Positions 15,078-23,405 of a stretch of 64,000 bases of DNA are shown in pieces (position 1 is the first letter of the stretch; the number at the start of each line of letters is the position of its first letter). The stretch comes from CAIKZZ01 sp036742455 (GTDB taxonomy: Bacteria; Pseudomonadota; Gammaproteobacteria; Steroidobacterales; Steroidobacteraceae), in contig DAINQU010000003.1 of assembly GCA_036742455.1 (NCBI GenBank), positions 124,001 through 188,000 on the forward strand, in the 5' to 3' direction. A program made the translations under genes and the position numbers. Below the pieces are notes generated by a model that saw only the letters and a list, made by a program, of their open reading frames with translations, ran no database searches and was not told where the DNA came from.

Positions 15078-17381
15078 TCAGTTACTGGATTGCATCGGTT
15101 CAGGCCTCGCGATCGCAAAGCCCTGAGCGTAGTCCACGCCCATGCGCTGCGCGAAAGTGAGCGTCGCCTGATCTTCGACTTGCTCAGCGATGACGGCAAA
15201 GTTGAGCGTACGCGCTAATTTCACCATGGCCGCCACCATGGCCTGATTGACTGTGTCGTCGCCTAAATTCCGCATATAGGCACCGTCAATCTTGAGGTAA
15301 TCCATGGGGATCGTCTTCAGGTGCGTAAACGAGCCCAGTCCGCTGCCAAAATCGTCGAGCGCGAAACTGCAACCCATGCCATGCAGTACACCGACAAAGC
15401 GACGCGCGTGGTCGAAATTGGCGATCACGGAAGACTCGGTGACTTCGAAGCAGATTTGCTGCGGCAGTACACCCGTCTGGTCGAGACAATCCACCACAAA
15501 TTCCAGAAAGGCACCGTCCCCGAGCGTCTGACCGGAAATATTGATCGCGAGACTTCGCCCATAAGGTACGTGCAATCCGCCACGGCCGAGCGCGGCCAAC
15601 GCAGTCTGCACAACCCAACGGTCGACCATCGGCATCAAGCGATACCGTTCAGCGGCTTTTAGAAACTCGCCGGGCGCGATGATGGCCCCGTCATCGCCAA
15701 TCATGCGTACCAGTACCTCCAGCGCAGGACCGCGCTGCGAGCCCGGGGGGGATGCCAAAATCTGCTGCGTGTACAGCAGAAACCGTTCGTCCCGCAGCGC
15801 ATGTTGCAAACGCTGTAACCAGTGAATCTCGCCACGCTGGCGCGCCGTCACTTCATCCACCGCGGAGTACACATGAACCTGCCCCGCCGACTGATTCTTA
15901 GCGACGTAGCACGCGGAGTCTGCGGCGGCCAGAACTTCATCCGCTCCCGCACTTTCACGCCCAATCTCCACGAGTCCGATGGACACGCCGACCTGAAAAA
16001 TCTTGTCCTTCCAGACAAAACGGAAGTCTCGGATGACCTCGGCCACATCCTGAGCAATCTGAATCGCCTTTTCCAATGGACAGCCGGTCAACAGCACCGC
16101 GAACTCATCGCCACCGATGCGCGCCACCGTGTCCGAGTCGCGCACCGCATCTTTTACGAGGGCCGCGATTTCCCGCAACATGGCATCGCCGGCCATATGA
16201 CCGCTCGTGTCGTTCACCGCTTTGAAGCGATCAAGATCCAGATAGCACAGTACGTGAGACTGTCTGCCTGAGCGTGCGGTATCGAGGCACTCCTGCAGAC
16301 GCCGCTCAAACTCGTGGCGATTCACGAGTCCGGTCAGCGCGTCGTGGCTCGCTTGGTAGGACATTTGGCGCGCAATTCCGCGCAATTCAGTGACGTCGTG
16401 CAACAGCACCACGGACCCTTCGAGCTGACCGCGGGGACCAAACAGCGGCGCGGCCGACAGTTCGATGCCGTGTTCAGAGCCGTCCGCGCTACGCAGCACC
16501 ACGGCACGCCGCCCGATCGACACACTGCTTCCAGACGACAGACATTGCATCACCGGATCCGCGAGGACACGGCGATCGGCTTCATCGACCACCGACACCA
16601 CTTCGGAGAAGAGTCGGCCATCGACTTCGGCATGCGATCGCCCGAGCAAATCAGCCGCTCGGCGATTGAGGAAATCGATGCGACCGTTGACGTCGGTGGT
16701 CAGTAGGCCGTCGCCGATAGAGTCGAGCGTCGCCGCCGCCCGACTGCGGCTCGATTCCGCCGTCTGGATTGGCTGAATCGGCGTCGCGGTGAAGACGACC
16801 ACATCCGCACCGCGATGACGTACGGCGCAATTGCTGAGCTCTAGGCGCAGCGCGGCACCACTCTCATCGGTCACCTCGACTTCATAGACATCCGCAGCGG
16901 GGTCCCCGGCCAAGCGGCGCCGGACCGTATCGACGATCAGATCCGCGTACTCGGGGGCCACGAATTCCGACAAATGCCGGCCGACCAACTCGTGCGGCTC
17001 ACGGCCGACGAGCGCTGAGAAGCGCGGATTCGCAAGCACGATCCGTTCGCCGTGCAAGATCACCGGATCGTGGATGACGCGCAGCAATTCGCCGAGAGAA
17101 TGATCGCGTACCGGCACTGCGCGCGGTCGGCTCAAGTCCGTAATCGCGTCGTCCAGCGCAGACTCCGCGCGGCGTGCTCGGCGATTTTCACGCCACCACA
17201 GCACGATCAGGATGGCACCCAGCGCCACCCAAACCAGCCAGACTGCGATGTTGCCCATCCATTGCACGGTCGACTCGTCCTCAGGCGCTACCGGTCGTTC
17301 GACACGCGGCATGCCGTTGTTTGGGCGGATATTTCCCCCCGGGGGGAGCATACCGGAGGGATTGGGACGCAAATCCAGCAT
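15078..17381 (-). CDS. PAS-GGDEF-EAL cyclic-di-GMP signalling protein
   Basis: 767 residues. One N-terminal membrane segment (about residues 42-62) is followed by two PAS-like domains (about 100-215 and 220-340), GGDEF (about 345-505) and EAL (about 515-760). The diguanylate cyclase site is the canonical RIGGDEFAVLL, with an inhibitory-site RDSD five residues upstream. In the EAL domain the signature reads EVL instead of EAL, but NISGQ, FEVTES, DDFGSG, LKIDG and AEQVE metal or catalytic positions are kept. It could make or degrade c-di-GMP; feedback inhibition through the I-site is likely. ATGs at about 17348 and 17312 are alternative starts. Confidence 0.93.
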   Translation of the reverse strand: MLDLRPNPSGMLPPGGNIRPNNGMPRVERPVAPEDESTVQWMGNIAVWLVWVALGAILIVLWWRENRRARRAESALDDAITDLSRPRAVPVRDHSLGELLRVIHDPVILHGERIVLANPRFSALVGREPHELVGRHLSEFVAPEYADLIVDTVRRRLAGDPAADVYEVEVTDESGAALRLELSNCAVRHRGADVVVFTATPIQPIQTAESSRSRAAATLDSIGDGLLTTDVNGRIDFLNRRAADLLGRSHAEVDGRLFSEVVSVVDEADRRVLADPVMQCLSSGSSVSIGRRAVVLRSADGSEHGIELSAAPLFGPRGQLEGSVVLLHDVTELRGIARQMSYQASHDALTGLVNRHEFERRLQECLDTARSGRQSHVLCYLDLDRFKAVNDTSGHMAGDAMLREIAALVKDAVRDSDTVARIGGDEFAVLLTGCPLEKAIQIAQDVAEVIRDFRFVWKDKIFQVGVSIGLVEIGRESAGADEVLAAADSACYVAKNQSAGQVHVYSAVDEVTARQRGEIHWLQRLQHALRDERFLLYTQQILASPPGSQRGPALEVLVRMIGDDGAIIAPGEFLKAAERYRLMPMVDRWVVQTALAALGRGGLHVPYGRSLAINISGQTLGDGAFLEFVVDCLDQTGVLPQQICFEVTESSVIANFDHARRFVGVLHGMGCSFALDDFGSGLGSFTHLKTIPMDYLKIDGAYMRNLGDDTVNQAMVAAMVKLARTLNFAVIAEQVEDQATLTFAQRMGVDYAQGFAIARPEPMQSSN

Positions 17382-17478
17382 TCACCATAATCGCGGACCG
17401 TTCGTGGCGTTCCGTGTTGTTCGTCACAGCCAAACTCCGTACGCTTCGCCTCTCGCCCCTGTCTCGGAGCTTCCCTCG

Positions 17479-17796
17479 ATGCGCGAAATTACGCCCCGTG
17501 AGTACGCCAGTCTGGCCGCGTCCGGCACGAATCCGTTCCTTTTGGACGTCCGGGAAGGCTGGGAATTGGCTCTGGCCGCCGCCCCGGGCGCTGTTCATAT
17601 CCCGATGGGCGAAATTCCGGACCGTCTGGCCGAGATTCCGGCGGACCGCGAGATCGTTGTCATGTGCAAGGCCGGTGCGCGGAGCATGAATGTCGCCCGT
17701 TTCCTCGAATCCCGCGGGTACACCCGGGTAGCCAATCTGACGGGCGGTATACTGGCGTGGTCGGCCGAAATCGATCCGTCGATTGCGACATACTGA
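17479..17796 (+). CDS. Rhodanese-like sulfurtransferase, single domain
   Basis: 105 residues. The fold markers LLDVREGWEL and HIPMGEIPDRL lead to the active-site loop VMCKAGARSMNVA with the persulfide-forming cysteine, then NLTGGILAWS. GlpE-type single-domain rhodaneses transfer sulfane sulfur between thiol carriers; the physiological acceptor is unknown. ATG 17479 is chosen because the conserved domain starts within three residues; the frame is open upstream but that part matches nothing. It is divergent from the PAS-GGDEF-EAL gene. Confidence 0.9.
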   Translation: MREITPREYASLAASGTNPFLLDVREGWELALAAAPGAVHIPMGEIPDRLAEIPADREIVVMCKAGARSMNVARFLESRGYTRVANLTGGILAWSAEIDPSIATY

Positions 17797-17810
17797 CCGC
17801 GCCGCGCGAC

Positions 17811-17841
17811 AGAGGGTTGGCGCTAACGCGCCAACCCCTCT
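17811..17841. terminator. Hairpin after the rhodanese gene
   Basis: Perfect 10-bp stem GGGTTGGCGC (17814-17823) / GCGCCAACCC (17828-17837), TAAC loop, extended by AGA/TCT with one bulged C. It lies 17 nt after the rhodanese stop and before the tolC-like gene. There is no T-run, so termination strength is doubtful. Confidence 0.5.
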
Positions 17842-17887
17842 AGAGTGACCACGTTGAACTCGGGCCGCTTTCAAGGATTTTCATAGC

Positions 17888-19282
17888 ATGACTCGCATCT
17901 GGCTCCGCGTAGCGGTTGTCGCAGCCTTAGGGCTCGCCGCAGCCACCACCCGCGCGACGGACTTGGCCGAGGCCTATCATCGGGCGCAACGCAGCGATCC
18001 GCAGTTGCGCGAGGCGGACGCCACGCGACTTGCCCTGCGTGAGGCGAAGCCCCAAGCCTTCGCCGCCCTCTTGCCGCAATTGCAGGCCACCGGCGGATAC
18101 ACCCACGACGACTCGAGCGGCTCCTCGATCTATTTCACGTCCGGCGCTTTGTCCTCGATCTATTCCGACACCCCGTCCAATGCCAAGCAGTGGGCGATCG
18201 AATTGCGCCAAAGCGTGTTCCATTGGGAAAAATTCGCGGCGCTCCGTCAAGCCAATGCGCAGGTGGCTCAAGCCGAGGTCGATTACAACGTCGCCCGGCA
18301 GTCGTTGATCGTGCGCACCGCCACCGCCTACTTTGCGGTACTCGCCGCTCAGGACACCGTGGAGGCCGCTCAGGCGGCTCGCGAGGCCATCTCGCACCAA
18401 TTGGAGCAAGCAGAGCAGCGTTTTGACGTCGGATTGATCGCGATCACCGACGTCGAGGAAGCGCGCGCCGCGAACGACCAGGCCGCGGCGACGTTGATTG
18501 CGGCCAAGCGCACCCTTGCCACGGCGCGCGACCAATTGCGCGAAGTGACCGGCGACTCCGTCGACATCTTGTCGCGGCCGGGCGATGAAATGCCTCTGGT
18601 CGCTCCCGCGCCGGTCGGCGAAGAACAATGGGTTCGCGCCGCGCTGGACCAAAACTTGGATTTGGCGTCGGCACGCATGGGCGCAGAAATCGCGCGCGAG
18701 TCGGTCAACGTGGCGGAGGCGGGGCACCTACCGTCGATCGATATCGTCGCCCGTGAGTCGAACGTCGACGTCACCGGTACGTCCACGCTGTACGACCCGA
18801 CCGCGGGATCCCTGAATTACCCGGCCAACTCGAACACGCGCGACAAGCAAATCAGCCTGCAGGTCACCGTGCCGCTGTTCAGTGGCGGCGCGATCGCCTC
18901 ACGCGTCCGACAGGCCTCGTACCAACACCGAGCGGCGCACGAACGCCTGGAACGCGTCGCCCGGGCGACGGAGCGTGGCACGCGTGACGCTTATCTCGGC
19001 GTCATCTCCGAAATTTCACGAGTCAAAGCGCTTCGTCAGGCCGTGCAGTCGAGCCAGACCGCGCTGACCGCCACGGAAGCGGGCTACGAAGTGGGCACTC
19101 GGACCGCGGTGGACGTCTTGTTGGCCCGGCAGCGCTTGTTTGATGCGCAGACCACGTATTCGCGGAGTCGTTACGACTACCTGCTCAACGTCCTGACCTT
19201 AGAACAGGAAGCAGGCACGCTCGACGATCGCTCCGTCGAGCGGATCAACGCGATGCTGGATCATCCGGTGTCGGTGCGCTAA
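17888..19282 (+). CDS. tolC: TolC-family outer membrane channel protein
   Basis: 464 residues. Signal peptide (about residues 1-23, ...AAATTRA) then two OEP repeats. The first domain opens with DLAEAYHRAQRSDPQLREA, typical of TolC, and the second repeat contains AGYEVGTRTAVDVLLARQRL, the TolC-class hallmark. Acts as the outer-membrane duct of type I secretion or RND efflux. No membrane-fusion or pump gene is adjacent, as with E. coli tolC, which also stands alone. Its 3' end overlaps the convergent waaA by 38 nt. Confidence 0.9.
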   Translation: MTRIWLRVAVVAALGLAAATTRATDLAEAYHRAQRSDPQLREADATRLALREAKPQAFAALLPQLQATGGYTHDDSSGSSIYFTSGALSSIYSDTPSNAKQWAIELRQSVFHWEKFAALRQANAQVAQAEVDYNVARQSLIVRTATAYFAVLAAQDTVEAAQAAREAISHQLEQAEQRFDVGLIAITDVEEARAANDQAAATLIAAKRTLATARDQLREVTGDSVDILSRPGDEMPLVAPAPVGEEQWVRAALDQNLDLASARMGAEIARESVNVAEAGHLPSIDIVARESNVDVTGTSTLYDPTAGSLNYPANSNTRDKQISLQVTVPLFSGGAIASRVRQASYQHRAAHERLERVARATERGTRDAYLGVISEISRVKALRQAVQSSQTALTATEAGYEVGTRTAVDVLLARQRLFDAQTTYSRSRYDYLLNVLTLEQEAGTLDDRSVERINAMLDHPVSVR

Positions 19283-20570
19283 TCGCCGATCCGTGTTCGA
19301 GCAGCGGCTCTAGCTGCTCGAACACGCGCTGGACGGCGCCTTGGTTGGCCGCCAGCACGCGATCCGCCGATGCGAGCATTCGTGCCGCGGTGACGCGATC
19401 GGTCAACAGACGCAGGATCGCGCCCGGCAAGGCGTCCGCGTCCGGCACCTCCTGTATGGCCTCGGCCTCTTTCAACAGGCGAGCGGTGCGCGCGTCGTTG
19501 TGGTCGGAAGGCCCGGCCACGACTGGGCACTGAACCGCCAACGGCTCCAACAGATTGTGGCCACCAATGGGGGCGAGACTGCCCCCGACAAAGGCAACGT
19601 CTGCCGCGGCGTAATGCAGCACAAGCTCGCCCAACGTATCGAGCAATAGCACGCTCGCCGTGCTGGGAACGCTGGCCGGTCCCGCGGTGCGGCGCACCCA
19701 AACCACCTGGGCGCGATCCAAAAGATCCGCGACCGCTTCAAACCGAGGCGGGTGGCGGGGTGCGAGCACGAGCAAGGCCTCGGGAAGCGCCTGCAGAACC
19801 CGGCGATGCGCCGCCAGCGCAGCCGCCTCCTCGCCTTCGTGGGTGCTGCCAGCCACCCAGATGGGGCGGCCACGGCCGAGCTCCGCACGGCGTGCGGCCG
19901 CCGCGTCGGGCAGATCGGCGGGGACGCCTTGGTCGTACTTGACGTTACCGGAGACGCGGGTGCGCTCGGCACCCGCGCCCAGCAGCAGGAACCGCTCCCG
20001 GTCCGCCTCCGTTTGGGCCGCGACAGAGACCTGCGGCGCGCCTAGGAGGGAACGGACCCATGCGCCCACCCGTCGGTAGCGGCGAACACTCCGTTTGGAT
20101 AAGCGCGCACTGGCCACCAAGAGTGGAATCTTGCGCCGCTCGCAGGCTCGGAACAGCGTCGGCCACAACTCGGTTTCCAGTATGACCCCAACCGTCGGAC
20201 GCACACGATCCAAAAACCGGGTCACACTGCCGGGCAGATCGTAGGGCAGATAGCGGACGTCAGCGATGCGGCCGTAGAGGGACGCCGCGCGTTGCCGGCC
20301 GGTCGCCGTCGACGCGGTGAGCACCAAGGGTCGGTCGGGATATTCCTTCGCCAGACGGCGCACCAGGGGACCCGCGGCCTGAACCTCACCGACCGACACC
20401 GCGTGCACCCAGATCGCCCGATCGGCCACCGTGGACCCGAACCCCCATCGTCCCCACAGTCCAGGCCGATAGTGGGGCTGCCGATACGCACGCCAGCATT
20501 CGCGGACAAATGCGATCGGTGCGAGACAGTGACCGAGGCAGAGGTAGAGTAGGCGCATGGGGCCCGCCAT
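19245..20570 (-). CDS. waaA: 3-deoxy-D-manno-octulosonic acid (Kdo) transferase
   Basis: Transfers Kdo from CMP-Kdo to lipid IVA at the inner-membrane cytoplasmic face. About 441 residues. An N-terminal hydrophobic anchor (LLYLCLGHCLAPIAF) precedes the GT-B fold. Motifs IWVHAVSVGEVQAA, ILETELWPTLF, SGNVKYD, and GGSLAPIGGHNLLEPLA are the KdtA signatures; the catalytic Glu is in SVGEV. Starts at 20570 and 20558 are both possible. The adjacent Kdo kinase suggests a single phosphorylated Kdo, hence a monofunctional WaaA; that is inferred from Haemophilus- and Bordetella-type systems. Confidence 0.94.
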   Translation of the reverse strand: MAGPMRLLYLCLGHCLAPIAFVRECWRAYRQPHYRPGLWGRWGFGSTVADRAIWVHAVSVGEVQAAGPLVRRLAKEYPDRPLVLTASTATGRQRAASLYGRIADVRYLPYDLPGSVTRFLDRVRPTVGVILETELWPTLFRACERRKIPLLVASARLSKRSVRRYRRVGAWVRSLLGAPQVSVAAQTEADRERFLLLGAGAERTRVSGNVKYDQGVPADLPDAAAARRAELGRGRPIWVAGSTHEGEEAAALAAHRRVLQALPEALLVLAPRHPPRFEAVADLLDRAQVVWVRRTAGPASVPSTASVLLLDTLGELVLHYAAADVAFVGGSLAPIGGHNLLEPLAVQCPVVAGPSDHNDARTARLLKEAEAIQEVPDADALPGAILRLLTDRVTAARMLASADRVLAANQGAVQRVFEQLEPLLEHGSAISAPTPDDPASR

Positions 20571-20596
20571 GGGGGTGAGGCCGAGATGATACCGCC

Positions 20597-21580
20597 ATGA
20601 CGACCACACGCTCGCCTGTCATTGACGACCCCACCTGCGGAGTCGAACTGGAACCCTACTCTCGCTACCTGAGCCCGCGCTGGTGGCCGGCTTGGATCGC
20701 CGTCGGCATCGTTCGGGCGATCGCGTGGTTACCCCTGGCCGCGGTCCGGCCGTTGGCATGGGGACTGGGGCGTCTGGCCTATGTGCTCGCCGTCCGCGAT
20801 CGGCGCACGACACTGATCAACCTTCGCCTGTGTTTTCCGACGCTGTCACCAGCGGAAATCCGCCGTCGCGCGATCGGACACTTCGAGTCGCTGATTTATT
20901 CGCTGTGGGAGACCGGATTGGTCTGGTACGGCTCGCCTGAGCGCTTACGTCGTCTGACGCGGATCGAGGGCATTGAACACCTCCATGCGGCCGTCGCCGC
21001 CGGTCGCGGGGTGCTCCTGCTCGGGGCCCACTTCACCACGAATGAGATCGCCGCCTCGGTACTGCCCCACACCGGACATGTCTGCGATGTCATGTACAAG
21101 CGGTCACGCAATGCGCTGATTCAGCAGTTAGCCCTGCACGCGCGCAGCAGCAAAGGCGGTCGCATGGTCCCGAGCGACAAGTTTGTGGAAATGCTCAAAA
21201 CGCTCAAACGCGGCGGCGTTGTGCTGTATGCACCGGATCAGCGCTTTGACAGCGACGGGTACGTGGTGGTGCCGTTATTCGGAGTCCCCGCCCTGTCGAA
21301 TCCCGGCACGACGTTCATCGCGCGCGCCACCCGCTGCGCCGTGCTCCCGTTTTTCCCGGAACGCAACGCGGATGGCAGCGGATACGTCATTCGGATCGGT
21401 GCCCCCTTGACCGATTTTCCGTCGGGCGACGGAGCCCGCGATGTGGCGCGCTATCACAGCCTGATCGAAACCGCGGTTGCGCGCGCACCCGCGCAATACC
21501 TGTGGAGCTACAAGCGATTCCGGCCGGCAAAAGGCGAGCCGGACCCCTATCGACGCGGCGCGCTGCGGGGTGTCCCGTAA
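20597..21580 (+). CDS. lpxL: Lipid A late acyltransferase (LpxL/HtrB family)
   Basis: 327 residues of the lysophospholipid acyltransferase family that adds a secondary acyl chain to Kdo-lipid A using acyl-ACP. The N-terminal membrane anchor is around residues 38-60. The catalytic HxxxxE motif is GAHFTTNE; NLRLCFPTLSPAEIRRR and the C-terminal QYLWSYKRFRPAKGEPD are family marks. Divergent from waaA (26 nt) and convergent with kdkA, overlapping it by 34 nt. LpxL rather than LpxM or LpxP is a guess based on proximity to waaA. Confidence 0.9.
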   Translation: MTTTRSPVIDDPTCGVELEPYSRYLSPRWWPAWIAVGIVRAIAWLPLAAVRPLAWGLGRLAYVLAVRDRRTTLINLRLCFPTLSPAEIRRRAIGHFESLIYSLWETGLVWYGSPERLRRLTRIEGIEHLHAAVAAGRGVLLLGAHFTTNEIAASVLPHTGHVCDVMYKRSRNALIQQLALHARSSKGGRMVPSDKFVEMLKTLKRGGVVLYAPDQRFDSDGYVVVPLFGVPALSNPGTTFIARATRCAVLPFFPERNADGSGYVIRIGAPLTDFPSGDGARDVARYHSLIETAVARAPAQYLWSYKRFRPAKGEPDPYRRGALRGVP

Positions 21581-22272
21581 CCGTGCAACAACGCCGCCCA
21601 CGCGGCGGAGTCGACCGCCGGGCCGCCCACCTTGGCAAGGGATCGCGCGAGCCGCGCAAGGTTTGACGCCTGCCAAGCACCCGGCGGCCGTAAAGTGCCT
21701 CGATCAAAATCGATCACGTGCACCGCGCCTTCAGTGTCGACCAAAATGTTGTGCGCGTTGAGGTCGGCATGGCACACCCCCGCCGCATGAAATGCCGCGA
21801 TCGTCTTGCCCACGCGCTCCCACAGGCCCAAATCGGTCGTGGAACACTGCCCCGACAATGGCCGGGCACCGACGATCCGCACTGTCAGTAGGGCGGCCCG
21901 ATACGTCCACCGACCGACACGGTCATAGCACGCTCCCACGGGTCGTGCGGCCGGCAGCCCGACGGTTTCTAGGTGCGCCAGCAGCCGCAACTCCCGGAAC
22001 GCGCGTGTCGCCTCCTCGCCGGTCCAGAGGTATCGATCCTCAACCCACCGTGCGATGAGCCCGCCACGCCGATAGTGCCGCAGCGCGAGCGCGACCCCGC
22101 CTTCGGCGGCGGGGTCGATGAACCAGGCGCTGCCGCGACCTTTCGCCGCACGCGTCACACGCCCCGTGGATTCGAGACTGGCGGGATCAAAGGCCGAGCG
22201 ATTCGGATGGGCGAGTCGACTCGGGTCGTATAGGATCGCGCCAGTGCCTGTCGGGACACGCTCGAGTTGCAT
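21547..22272 (-). CDS. kdkA: 3-deoxy-D-manno-octulosonic acid kinase
   Basis: About 241 residues of the KdkA/WaaP protein-kinase-like fold that phosphorylates Kdo of the LPS inner core with ATP. The catalytic loop is VCHADLNAHNILVD and the metal-binding loop VIDFDRGTLRPPG; the glycine-rich segment includes RGSAWFIDP and the lysine equivalent is replaced within ALALRHYRRGG, as in KdkA. ATG 22272 is supported by GGAGAGG 7-13 nt upstream. Its start codon overlaps that of the divergent GT9 gene or nearly so, so its promoter must lie inside that gene. Confidence 0.92.
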   Translation of the reverse strand: MQLERVPTGTGAILYDPSRLAHPNRSAFDPASLESTGRVTRAAKGRGSAWFIDPAAEGGVALALRHYRRGGLIARWVEDRYLWTGEEATRAFRELRLLAHLETVGLPAARPVGACYDRVGRWTYRAALLTVRIVGARPLSGQCSTTDLGLWERVGKTIAAFHAAGVCHADLNAHNILVDTEGAVHVIDFDRGTLRPPGAWQASNLARLARSLAKVGGPAVDSAAWAALLHGYGTPRSAPRR

Positions 22273-22273
22273 G

Positions 22274-23335
22274 ATGTCCACCTCTCCCTTGTTGGGCCGG
22301 CCGCCGGCCAACGTGTGTCTGCTGCGCCTATCGGCGATCGGCGACACGTGTCATGCGCTGGCGCTACTGCGTGCCTTGCAGGACGCCTGGCCGACGACGC
22401 GATTCACGTGGATCATCGGGCGCGTCGAACACAAACTCATGTCGTTGCTCCCGGATGTGGAGTTTATCAGTTACGACAAACGGGGCGGCCTCGCCGCCTG
22501 GCGGCAGGTACGCCGCGCCTTGGCCGGCCGTCGTTTCGATGTGTTGCTGCACACCCAGTTGGCATTCCGGGCGAGCGTTCTCAGCACGCTCGTCCGCGCC
22601 GACATACGCCTCGGCTTCGATCGCGTGCGCGCACGCGAGTTGCAGTGGCTGTTCACGAATCGCCGCATTGCGGCACGACGCAACGAACACGTACTGGATT
22701 CGTTATTGGGCTTCGCGGAAGCGCTGGGCGTGCCGCGTAGCGCCCCCCGGTGGGATATCCCGCTCCCGGCAGCGGCACGCCGCTACGCCGAGGCCTTACT
22801 GCCAGAGCGCGGTCGCGCGCTACTGATCAGTGCATGCTCCAGCCATCGCCTGCGCAACTGGGCCCCAGAGCGCTACGCGGCCGTGGCGCGCCATGCGGTG
22901 CGTGAACTCGGCCTACCCGTCGTGCTGTGCGGCGGGCCCGGACCGATCGAGCGCGCCATGGCCGATGCGATTCAGGCGGCGGCCGATGTCCCTCTGCTCG
23001 ACCAAGTCGGCAAAGACACGTTGCCGGAGATGCTCGCGACGCTGGAGCGCGGGCTCGCTCTCCTCAGCCCCGACTCCGGCCCGGCGCACATGGCGACGAT
23101 GGTTGGCCTACCCGTCATCGGGCTGTACGCAGCGACGAATCCAGCGCGCAGCGGACCGTACTGGAGTCGTGCCCACTGCGTGGATGCCTACGCCGCGGCC
23201 GCCGAACGATTCCGCGGGAGCTCGGCCGACGCCCTGCCATGGACCACCAAGATCGAAGAACCCGGGGTGATGGATCTGATCGAGGTTCCGTCTGTCCTCG
23301 ACCGTCTCAACCGGCTCGTCGCTCACCCCGATTGA
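22274..23335 (+). CDS. Glycosyltransferase family 9 protein (LPS core heptosyltransferase-like)
   Basis: About 353 residues. N-terminal GT9 motif VCLLRLSAIGDTCHALALL; donor-site segment LLSPDSGPAHMATMVGLPVI with GLYAATNP following. Probably an inner-core heptosyltransferase (WaaC/WaaF-like), acting with the neighbouring waaA, lpxL and kdkA. The start is uncertain: ATG at 22271 or 22274 gives MSTSPLLGRPPA ahead of the conserved part, and GTG at 22313 begins exactly at it. None has a good Shine-Dalgarno site. If 22271 is used, the two divergent start codons share bases. Confidence 0.88.
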   Translation: MSTSPLLGRPPANVCLLRLSAIGDTCHALALLRALQDAWPTTRFTWIIGRVEHKLMSLLPDVEFISYDKRGGLAAWRQVRRALAGRRFDVLLHTQLAFRASVLSTLVRADIRLGFDRVRARELQWLFTNRRIAARRNEHVLDSLLGFAEALGVPRSAPRWDIPLPAAARRYAEALLPERGRALLISACSSHRLRNWAPERYAAVARHAVRELGLPVVLCGGPGPIERAMADAIQAAADVPLLDQVGKDTLPEMLATLERGLALLSPDSGPAHMATMVGLPVIGLYAATNPARSGPYWSRAHCVDAYAAAAERFRGSSADALPWTTKIEEPGVMDLIEVPSVLDRLNRLVAHPD

Positions 23336-23405
23336 GGCCCACTCGGAGTATCCTCGGGGCGTCGCGATGCCGCCGGGGCGGCCGCTCTTGCACCGAGGAT
23401 TTTCC

